Source: Embiotoca jacksoni (Eukaryota; Chordata; Actinopteri; Embiotocidae). Taken from it: DNA of 64,000 nt. The translations under genes and the position numbers were made by a program. The notes under the pieces were generated by a model. That model was not told the origin of the DNA and did no database searches. It saw only the letters and a list, made by a program, of their open reading frames with translations. Positions 48,377-60,100 of the stretch are shown in pieces (position 1 is the first letter of the stretch; every line of letters begins with the position of its first letter). The stretch is taken from assembly GCA_022577435.1 (NCBI GenBank), contig JAKOON010000015.1:16050830-16114829 (forward strand). Direction: 5' to 3'.

Positions 48377-51117
48377 CTACAATCTCAGTAGAAAGTAGAC
48401 CTCGGGCTCGGATGCTGAGTGGGAAGTGTTTGCAGGTGGGAGAGAGTCGTCAGTATAGTATCGATCTCCATAATGATCTCCGTTTCCATAAAGTAATGAT
48501 GTGCAAGCTCCTTCAGGAAGTCCCCTGTCCTCCAGCTGACCAAGGTAGCCTGCTATGTATGAACCAGTAGAGTGTCTGTTAGTTTGTGGATTCTGTGAGG
48601 CTGGTTTATTCCTCAATACCACCCCACCAATGCTGGCAGTGTTATTGATCACCACTCCTGCCCGTGTTTTTAGAGCTTCTTGCTGTCTTTCGCGGGCACG
48701 GCTATTGATATGGCGCACTCGGCTTTGGCTCCGAGAGGATAGGCGACGGGTAAGAAGTGGAGGGGAATCATCTATATCCCTGGGAACAACAGGGGCTGTA
48801 CTAGTTTCCTGTGGCTGTGACAGTGGGGATTTGGCTTTCTGATGCAACTGAGGAGACTGGGGCCTAACTTTGTCACTGTCATCCCCCTCCAGGCTGACCA
48901 GCTTGCGCAGCTGTTCTGTGAGTGGATCACAAGACTGTGGTTGGAAAGTTACTCCCCCCATGGTGCCCATCTTCTTTTGCTTCCTCATATTGGGAGTGAT
49001 GAAACTTCGACTGATAATGTGGTATTTGCTCTGAAAGTTACATGATATGTCTTCAGAGGTTAGGTCTCCCAGGGACTTGGACTTACATGGGCTAGAGTTG
49101 GTGGAGTCTATGGTCGGAGATTGGGGATGAGTTGATAAAGGCCCTGAATCTGAGTGAAGAGAAACTGTGGTTTCAGCCTGTGGCTGGTGTTGAGTATTAA
49201 TGAGGGAAACCTTTTGGCTCCATGACTGTTTCAGGTCATGCGATTGTGTTGGACTTTGGCTATGTGACTGAGTGTTCCCAGAAGTTGAAAACTCTGATGA
49301 GGCCATGATACAGCCAGAGTTTAACTGGCTGTACATTGCTTCACAGTCTGAAGAGGGGGAATACAGGTCTCTGTCTCGACAGATGTTTACAGATGCAGCA
49401 GATTGACCAGGGAGGCTTTCGTAAGAGGAGAAACCATTGCGGAAGCACCCCACTTGCTCCCTTGCCATCTGTTTATACCCTCGCCTGTCATGATGCGATC
49501 TGTTTAGGATGTGGCTGCCACAATAGCCTCTTTGTTGTGTGTAGGAACTGCTCAAGTCTCTGCTGTTGTTAAGGGCCTTACAATTGCTCTGAGGTATAGG
49601 GTAGCTGTTCTGACGCAACGGACTGGGGTTGGAGGGTCGAGAGTTGACATGTCTATGGTGGAGTGGAGCCTGGGTGTTGTCCTGGTGTGGATGGTGATTA
49701 GACAGCTGATAAGAAGGTTTATTCATCGGGGAATGACACTGTGAAAAGGCTACAGGAGATGAATGCGACGGGTATTGTTGTTGAGGATCACGATAAGACA
49801 TGGGTTGTTTTTGTTGGGGGTGGCTGGGGGTGGACTCGTGGTTTTGGTAAATAGCATGGCGTTTGGTTGGACTTATAAGCCCGTCCCATTTGCTGCTATA
49901 TCTCTGTGAAGTCAGCATCATCTCCAATGGATCCTCATCAACGTTTAGCTCCACTCCTGCAAAAACCTTTCCAGCTGAATCATGGAGAAACTGGAAACAG
50001 TCGTTTGCAGGGGAGCTCATGTACTTTCCAGAGGTACCCCGCGCTGTGTCACACACTGGTGCGGGGAGATCGCTCACCTCTTCATATACCCTCTCCTCTG
50101 TCTCCTCAATTTCTTCCCTTTTGCCTCTCTTTCTGTGCACATCATCCCAGCCCACATTGTGTCCTTTCCCTAAACCCTGAACCACCTTTTCTGGAGAGGA
50201 CCCCAAACAGCTTGAGCATGCGCTCTCTGTAGGGTCTGCCTGAACATGGACCGTCTGTTTCCTCAGGTTGTAAACTGATACAGGCAACAGCACCTCCTCG
50301 TCCAGAATGGTGTACACCTCCTCCAGGTCTGCAGTCTCTGGGCTGGAGATGAGGGCTGGAGCAGGTTTATTTGCTTGGAAAATCTTGCGGGGTGAACAGA
50401 TATCACGATTTAAATGATTTGTTTTTTGAGCCACCCTTTGGGGACTTATCATGTGTTTCTTATTAGGAGATGCTGTCTTGGTCTTTCGAGGAGAGCTTAA
50501 CTCTTCCAGGATTTTAGGGGTGGTAGGCCTGAGGTTTGAGTGACCAGAAGGGGTTACATCTGGAGATAGTGTTGTAAAATCACTTTGGTCAACTGTGCTT
50601 TCAAACTGACCAATCAGGGCAGAAATAGAGCCACATGTGTCTTGCTCATTGCCTAAGGACACAGCATCAATGAGCCTGGAGATGGCGCTGTCATGCACAG
50701 AGCTGGGACTCTTCAGATCACAGTCCATACTGACAGGGGAGAGAGGGGCCACAGAGGAGGGAGCAGAGGAGGAGGAAGAGGAGACTGAAGGTGCAACTGT
50801 GAATGTTGTGCTATTTGAAGATGTCTCTGGTTTATTTGATCTCATCTGGCTATTTGTTAATGGTGAGCCAAAGCAGTTTTTCTCTCTTCCTGTGGAGATG
50901 GTGTTTGATTTGGTGACTTCTGACTGGTAATTGACATATTCTTCTTCCTTTCTTACTTCTCCACCTCCAATAACCAGATAAGAAGCCTCCTCTGATTGGT
51001 AAAATTCTTTACTTCTGTACGTCTTGGAGGGCGGAGAGAGGCTTGATTCAATGGAGAATGATGATTCGATGATAATGTCCACAGAGGAAGACCTGGGCCT
51101 GTTGAAGGGACAACCTC
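48377..51117 (-). CDS. plch1 terminal exon, long disordered C-terminal tail
   Basis: One 2741-nt exon preceded by the acceptor TGTCCACAG. It encodes about 912 residues that are mostly low complexity, rich in Ser, Pro, Gln and His. Within it are blocks conserved with vertebrate PLCH1 as I remember it: SALIGQFE, KSKSLGDLTSEDI, LTEQLRKLVS, LSSRSQSRVR, VVLRNKP, NRHSTGSYIAGYL, and the final EPEVYFLLRL. The exon is the long-isoform tail, and the conserved islands in otherwise free sequence suggest short binding motifs. This is part of the gene entry at 48377-62177. Confidence 0.9.
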
Positions 51118-54100
51118 CTGTGGACACAGACAGTTAAAGAAAAAATGTAATACCAATATACTATAGTTGATGTACGTTGTAGAACACCAAGCCAACCAAC
51201 AAATAAATGACAACAAGTAACAGTCCAGCCAATACAAGGCAATAGCAATACACAGACAAATGGATCACCAAGGACAACTGTGAAAGGGGAAGCTGGAAAA
51301 TGGGGCTGTGGAAGTTTAAAAAAAAAGGAAAGAGTCCATGTTTGCAAATATCAGATTAGGACAGAGATGGTCAAATGGGATTGGGATCAAATGACACAGC
51401 AATATATCTCTCAGACCACTTTTGAACAAAATACACTGGGTGGACGCAATACTGATATGTTTTTGAACGATGCAACCTTCAGACAATAGGTATTTTAGAT
51501 TACCTGCAGGAATATCCTAGTCAGTTCTCTACTATAAAGAAACACAACAAATGAAGATGGGACAGAAAAGGCACGTTAAGGTATCATGGAGAGTAGGCTG
51601 TAGTCTGTCAGTGCACATGGTTACTGTACATGAGTTTTAGATAGTTGTAGCAGGAAGTAAAGCAAGTGAGAGAAATTAGAAAACATTTTGCATTAAATCA
51701 ACGTGCAAAGCAATTCAGGTAAATGCAAAACTCAAATTTAAGTCAATTCCAAGCATTTTATCACAAACAATGTAGTACTTTACTCATATTTTGTTATGAA
51801 ATGACTTGAATAATACAACATAGCTATTACTAATAGTGACTCTATTATTACTACATAGATTTATGTGACTTTGATAGTGTTGGTGTTAGATAATGTATCA
51901 CAAATCTTACAAATATCTAATGGGAAATTCAACTAGAATGGATGTAATTTAAGTTTAATTTGCATAATTCCAAAGTATAATTTTTTTTTTTTTTTTCTTT
52001 GAATGGGATGAGAAGAAAATACCCACCAATGATGGTGTCTGCTCCCATATCATGCTGTTCCTTGTCTGGGGAGCAGAGGGACAGCTGCCCTTGCAGAAGC
52101 CTGTCTAAAGGCATGGAGATAGGTCTGTGGATCAGTGGGGCTCGGGGCTGGAGACGCTTCTCCACCCTTCCTTCTTTCCCTGACATGCCCTCTCCTCCGG
52201 CCCATGCACCTGTGCCATTCTTTTGGTCTGATATCGAAGCCACTGACTCTGATAAAGCCATCTTGTTCTTCTTGCGTCCCTTCGCGGGGGCACTGGCTGT
52301 TCGTCGCAGGAGGTGGTCACTGATGGAGCGTTTTCGAAGACCGCCGGAGTTTGTGTCCACACAGGACTTGGAAGAACGATTAAACAAACCCCGTATACCT
52401 CGCAGATGATGACCCTGGGGAAAGGGAGGAATCAAACAGGAAGGAAAGAAGATTAGGAAAATATATCAGTAAATAGGAAATTCCCTTTACATAAACACAA
52501 GCCGGGTTGCACTTCTGACACACTGAATACAACTTTTCACACATTACAGTTTGTAGTCAAGGTATTAATTTTCATGGAAACAATGAAAAGATATGCCATG
52601 TACTAAACTTGATTTGCAGCAAATACAACAGAATGTTTGTATAAACATGGCCTGTAGATGGCACCCTTACTCCTTAAGCTACCACAGCAAACAAAATGCA
52701 AGAAGCTGTTGTTTGGTTGTGCAGGCATGCTTGCACTGTCTTTGTTGACAGTGGAAAAAAACACCCATTGAAAAAAAAGAATTCAGAATGAAAACTAACC
52801 TTGTAAGCAAACTGTATGACCCAGTGGTTTAATATCACACACAAACAAGTCATTGACGATATGGCTGAACACAAATTTTACATTTGCATCATGCATTGCT
52901 TTTTCGTGCAGCACCACAACGAGCCTCAGGCATAAGTATACCTTGTTTGATCCTAGAAAGTGCATTATGGTAAAGCTGGGGTTCAGGACTAGAGGGCTCC
53001 ACTAGAAAGACAAATAATTGAAGGAAGAGAGCCTCAATTGATGGATGTATTGGGAACATTAAAAACATTATTTTTCTGTTTACCTCCAAAATCTAATCTC
53101 AGTTGACAAAAGAAGCTAACAGGGGGATGCAACAGGAAACAGCAGGACTATAAAGCACTCACCTTCCCATAGACATCATGCACTGACACATGCACAAAGA
53201 TGGAAGCCTCAGTCAGTCCTTCTAAGTAAACATGTCTGTAACCTGTTGTCAGAGATGAAAGAAAGAAAACGTATGAGCTAAAGAATTGGTCCAGTCATCA
53301 CAATGGTTATTCTGTAGACGATTCCTCAGGAGAGGGCATCAGGTTCAGGGATAACTCTCATGGATGTCGATAACAAAATTAACCTGCCAAGCCAATTATA
53401 TAGTGAAAGCCAAGGACTTTCACCATACAAATCAATCAAATAATGGTTCACCACACACATGATAATGTGCCACATAACCATAACACTGACAAAGCCATAG
53501 GGTAAATTATTTTCAAGTGTGAGTGTGTGTGTCTATTTGTGTTAAGTAGCAGTACTGTAGTGATTATAACTTGCAATGACAAACTGTGCCCCCTTGTAAG
53601 TTCATGTCATTCATACACAAAAGAGTTGAAGCTGAAAACACAGAAATTCTGCACAGACCAGGCATCAGGCTGCTGAAGGCAACAGTCCGTTGACCAATAA
53701 AGTCCCGGCCAATGGGGTCATGGTCCCAGACAAGGAAACGCACCAGTGCCACCTCAGCCATGTGAAGTGTAAAGGACAGAGTCTCCTCCCATACTGGGTT
53801 AAAACCTGAGGAAAATACACACATATATGATGATGATGATTAGTCTCTATATCATCAGTATCTTATTCTGTTTTTAAAGCAGAAAGATGGAGTTGGTCAT
53901 AGTGGCGTGTCAAATGATGTATTTCAGGGATCAATGATCTGCACACTAATCTTATAAAACTGTTGCGCTACCAGGGTTTCATAACCTTTGCTAGAGGAAG
54001 TTTTCTTCCACCCACCTCACACCCCCACCCCTCTGCTGCGTATCCTCCTCCATTAAGACACGTTAGGTGTGAAACCTGCAGATCACTCCGTTTTGCTTCC

Positions 54101-57100
54101 TTTGTGCCTCAAATTTATTAATCTGACTTTTGATCCCAGCAGTGCTCCACAGCATCTGTGGCTACGGCATTGTTTCATCTCTGCTCTGTTTTTTTGTTGT
54201 TTTTTTAAATAATGTCAGAAGGTCACAGAGGTGAAAATACCTCTGATTGTATTTACTTTTGTTTGTGTGCCACATGTAGTGTAGTATAGTGGTTCTCTGC
54301 TGGTGGGTTTCCAACCCAAAACATGAGTCACAGGGTCACGCTGGGTAGGCTGTGGATGTTTGTGGAGAAAAAAGGTTTAGAAGAAACCCTCACATTTTTA
54401 TTTAGAAGTATACAAAACTTCAGTTGTGTGGTTTTTTTTGTTTTTTTTCTCAAGGACATGCATGTCAACAGTAGTTAGCTCACATTCAAGCATTTGTAAA
54501 CATGGCGAAATGCAAACGACAGTGACTTCATTAAATATGGGTTTTCTGAAAAACAAAACAAAGCCTCAGTGCGTTTTGTGCAGGAATGGTTGGCACGTCA
54601 CAGCATTAATGTAAAGTGACGTGATATTGTGGTATTTTTAAAATTGGTGTGTATGTGTGTGTGTATCTAACCATTGTCATCAACAACTCGTGTCTGCTCC
54701 TTGCAGCAATCAATTGGCAAACCGATGATCTCCACTTCCACAAACGGATCAATAATCTGATAGAACAGAGGGAAATACAATACATTTTATTTCATTTCAT
54801 GACAGTGATAGCCACTGATGCTCAGAGCAAGTTGAGCATCTGTAAATAATGCAGTATAACGGTGCATTGGTGTGTGTGAATGACAGTGTGTGAGAGAGAA
54901 CAAATGGAGACTGTGAGTTCCCAGTGGATGTGCTCTGCTGTGTTTTCACCTCTCCACGGTCCCCCAACATGGAGTCTGGTGGTTTTGGTAGCTGCTGTCC
55001 ACTAATGATCTTGAGAATGAGCTGCTTCTTGGGGTAAGCTGGAAGTGGGTCATCACTGAATGGATTGAAGGAGCCTGGCGGGAATAAAAGACAGCAGAAC
55101 AACAACTTTGATTGATATCATCAGTGAATCCTGATATCCACAGCCTCTCTCACTGTTGTTTCCACACAACACACGTTCTGTACGTTCTCAGTAAGCAGAA
55201 GTAAGCAGAATTACTTACTATAATGTTATTCCTGAGGCCATATCTTATTATTATTATTTGATAGCTACAATTACAACAAAATAGAATAATTTGCACATTG
55301 TTTTTTGTTTGTTTGACCAAACAATGATTTGTAGGTGTTTAGTCATACTTGTCTGTGTTCATGCGGTTTGTAAGTTGCCATACCTTTACACATTGGAGGA
55401 GGCTTGAGGACATAGCCACTACCTCCATTCACCATGAATTTGGCTCTGTTGAGCTGCATCATCCTCCCGTCTGTCTGGTAGTTGAGGGCCACTGAAGAAA
55501 ATAAGAAACAACTTTTAATTTACAACAAAATGTCACTGAAGTTCCATCCAGATTTGACATGAATTCATCCAGTTATCACCAAAGTCTTTTGTAAGCCCCT
55601 CTGTGTTTTGATTTCTTAGAAAATAAGACACCAATATGGCCTTCAGAATTTACCAGAAATAAAATTCAATTGAGGTGGCACAGTGGTGCAGTGATTAGCA
55701 TTGTTGCCTCACAGCAAAAAGGTTCTGGGTTCAAATCCGGGCCTAGGCCTTTCTGTGTGGAGTTTGCATGTTCTCCCTGTGCCTGCATAGGTTCTCTTCG
55801 GGTACTCCAGCTTCCTCCCAACATCCAAAGACATGCACCTCAATTTAATTGGTGCAATTTAATTTTAAATTGCCCTTAGGGGTGAATGAGAGTGTGAATG
55901 GTCTTTGTTTCTGGCTCCAGCCCCCCTGTGACCCTGTTCAGGATAAAGTAGGTATAGATAATGGACGGAAAATTCAATTGGCTTGGGTACATATTAGATT
56001 CCTTGCATTTTGATTTACTTCTGAACAGATACAAATATTCAATTCCAACTCTTTTCATTTTTTCCACATCTTATCATTTATTTACTTTTATATTCTTCCC
56101 TTAATATCAGTAAATCCTGTTCTGACCGTAATCCTGCAACAAGCTCACACAATATGCAAACATACAGAAGCTGCTCACAGCCTCCATACACATGACCACT
56201 ATCAAACTACACAACATTACATGTATGAAGTGAATCATGTGAAGGCCCCACATGAGTGTTTTTGTAAGATTGCCGGTATGTGATTTGCAGTGTCAGTTAA
56301 TTTGGCAGGTATGTGGCAGAACAGAAGGCACCTGGTGTTTTTTTTTCATTAACAGCCTCCATACAGGTGAAAACCTTGGAGTAATAGACTGCAGTCTTAC
56401 CCAGATGACAACCCACGTTCCAGTAAAGCTGGGGGTTGAAGTTGGAGGAGTCAATACGATAGGCTGAAGGATAAATCCGTGACAGCTGCCTCTGGTTAAA
56501 AGTCAGGAACTGTTCGGTTCTGTGATTGACCAGAGATTGTGCTCTGGTCTCGCTGAATGACAGGACGTCACCTGGAGTACCTGAAGAGAAACACGGGTTA
56601 GACATGAGCAAATGTTTTCAAGGTAAAGATTATAAAGTGCCTTTCTGCTTGTGTGTGTGCAGGTGTCAGAGCTTTGGTGTTTCACCTTCATTCAGACACT
56701 CCTGAGAGGCAACAGAGTTGGTGAACACCACCAGGTTGGACAGGTCTCTACTCAGTTTCATCGTCTTCCTCTTCCTTCCACCCCTACAACAATCGCCAGA
56801 TGGCCAAAAACAATTGCAAGAATGGACACAGGAGACAAAGTGAGATCATGTAAAGATATATAAGGTAGGTAAAGTAAAAAGTATAGGAGATAAGATATGC
56901 ACACACTCATCTACCCATGTAAGCATTTATTGTGGAAAAGCAGCAGGGTAGAGAGGATTGACCATCAGAGGCAGCTTGCAAACTGCAGGAAAGAACATCA
57001 AAGGCAAAAAGCTTTCATAGGGACCAGAGCACATGCAGTGCAGCAAGACCCACGCATTCATGCACACGCCTTGTTGCACAAAGATAGTACGTTACATATC

Positions 57101-60100
57101 AACTCAAGACGCATGCTTGCCGGAATCTGTATTGTGACAGTTCCCTGGGACATGCATAAATGATTATGCAACCAGGAGCAGAGACTGGAAGAAAAAAGGG
57201 ACGAGGTCTTATAATCAGACAGGAAAACAAAGCTGAATTTCCATACGTCTTGCCCAATGTTCACTCACACAGAGAGAGGAAAACGCGAGACCGAGGTGGA
57301 CAAAGAACGTGTGTGAGGGAGTAGTGTGCTACGTTCAAACTGTAGATAAAAATAGACTCGGTTTGATTATTTTCTTCTTCTTTTTCAATAATAGTGTAAC
57401 CAGAAAGAAAAACATTTATTCTGACTTACAATATTTTGCTTTGAGCCACTTTCACAAATGATTTCTAAATTTAATACAGATCACATTTGTGGAAACCTCT
57501 GATGCAACAATAATATCTAATCATGTGGTTATGTCAATCCAATGCAACATTTTTCATTACTTATATTGATACATGAGAAAAGATGCAAAACTGCTGAAGT
57601 GGACTTGTTCAGTAGAGTAACAGTGAAGCGGAATATCTATTTTAATATAATCAAATACATTCCAAAGGAATTATGTCGTCAACATCAAGCTAATCAGTTT
57701 ACTAAAAATACCCTGAAATATGATTATATGATCATATTTCAGGGCCATATCGCCCACTCCAGTTGGGCCATGTCTGGCAAACTGGCATATGACAATGTTG
57801 AATCCTACGTAATACTGCTGAGTGCAGCTGAACTGTACAGAAAGCCTGAGAGATTTACTGCAATCAGAACTGGTGGCTCTGAAGCAGCTGTTGACTAAAT
57901 AAAAACACTGCCTGTCTACCTGACACTTGTTTTACCAAAGGCTCCTCTGGGTTTTGTTTTTTGTTGTCTTTTTTTAAGTTTGCCTTGCCTCTAATTTCTA
58001 AGACACATCTGATCCACAGCTGTGGAAGATCCCCCTTGCACAGTAAACTTGTTCCAACGCAGCGCAGAGCCGACCCTGTTCAACCTGCTGGAATAGTAAA
58101 GTAATCTGAGCCAGAACTGATGTGATCGGGTTGTGCCTGACGGTTCAGTTTGTCAATTACAAACTCGAGTGTTCAGACATTTGTAAATTTTAAAACATTT
58201 CTGTTGCTTCGACTCATCTCTCCTCGTGTCGTCCATATTTTGCACACTTGGTGTAAAATGATAACAGCGTTGTATAGTATCATATCTTGTTATAAATGTT
58301 ATGTACTGTATATTGTCAATGTAAAAAGTCAGTAAAATTACTTCTTGTGCTAAAAATATTTTTGAAAAATGACCAAAAACTAAAACATAGGATCAAAGGA
58401 GAAAGGTATACTTGCACAGCAAGGCATTCAGAGTGAACATAGCGTCACAATCTCAGAAAGGTGGAAAACAATGATTGTACATTTTTCATCAGAGATTTCA
58501 CAGAAAAGGACAAGGAATTAAAACCACTCATCATTCTCTCCTTTCCTATTCTGACCCAGTCGAGCTCGTAGTGCATCATTCTCTCACATAAACGTACAGT
58601 GAAGGTTTGTCTGGGAAGCTCTGGCACGACTGATGCCCTAAACTTTTCTGATGTTCGCTGCAGTCAGCAAGTGTCAAACCTCTCATTTGTCAATGTTGCA
58701 GTGAAGCAGGTCAAAGGTCACCTGTTGAACTGTCCTCCGGCTTCCCTCCCAGATCTCTCCTGAACATCCTCCTCCTTGTCCACGCTTTGGCATGACAGCC
58801 TGGATTTGGAATGCCTCTGGACAATGGACACACACCAGAATATATAAACAAATGCATTACACCACAGTGACGGTTCTTCAAACTGACTGAAGAGTATTAC
58901 CTATATCCTTGCCTTCAGTTCAAATCCTGATAAATGTGTTAAACACACATCGGGCATGATATCACCTACACACTTGCTCATGAGTTGTTTAGCAGTCAGG
59001 GGTTGTTGCTCGTTTGTCTTTAGTAAATTCAATGCATCTCATAGAGGCTGCTGTGCGATTCATAGAGTGTTGTTATTGTAGTAGCAGTGTTTGTACATGT
59101 CAGTGGGTGTTTTTAGGTATAGCATATGTAATTGTAGCATGACTGTATTTGATGTGTGTGCTTTTTTTAGAGAAACTGAAGCAACATCTTTATTATAGCT
59201 AAAGTGGATTCGAGAAGAGGATAAGGGTTGCAGTAATTACAGGGTTCAGGCTGCTTGCCAGCAGATTACTTGCACCCATGCATGCACGAATATATACACA
59301 CACGTGTGGGAGGGTGCATAATATGCAGAGTGGGAGGCATAAAAGAATGAAGAGGAGATATGAGTGGGTAAACAAAGGAGGGGAAGAGGAAGGTAAAAAT
59401 AAGCAAATGGATGGAGGAAGAAGTTCAGAGAGGGAAAAAACCAAACTGAGAAAAAGAGGAATGTTTGAAAGGATGTCTGTATAAACAACCACTCACACAA
59501 CATTGATGTCTAAATCTATATAAACTGAATTAATGCAACTATATATAAAAAGAGACAAGGACTAGGAAACATCTCAATCCATTAAACTACTAGTATTTGT
59601 CTTTGGGTCTGTAGACCATTAGAACCTTTCTGACAGACTAACACATCTTTGAGTGGATCTAAATTAAGACTATACAAGCTTTAGCTCTGCATGTGTAATT
59701 AACATATATGCAAATGCATTGATTTACTGCACTGATCTGCTGTGTGTAACTAGAAGGTATGTGTGGCACTTACTTATGATCCAGCTACCTACCAAATGCT
59801 CAAGAGAACTCTACAAAATGTGCTTTACTTAAGTATTTTCCATGCGTAACTTGAAGAAACATTTCATTGACAACAGCGATTGTATTTACGTACAACCCCA
59901 TTTCCAAAAAAATAGGGACACTGTGTAAAATGTAAATAAAAACAGAATCCGATGATTCGCAAATCATGTAAACCCATATTTAATTGAAAGTAGACCAAAG
60001 ACAACATATCAAATGTTGAAACTGAGAAATGTTGAAACTAAGAAATTTCATTGTTTATTAAAAATATATGCTCATTTTGAATTTGATGCCAGCAACACAT

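Noticed and set aside
57542..57898. 118-codon plus-strand open frame in a plch1 intron
   Set aside because: AT-rich, with no domain and no splice or promoter context, and it contains the hairpin at 57711-57744.
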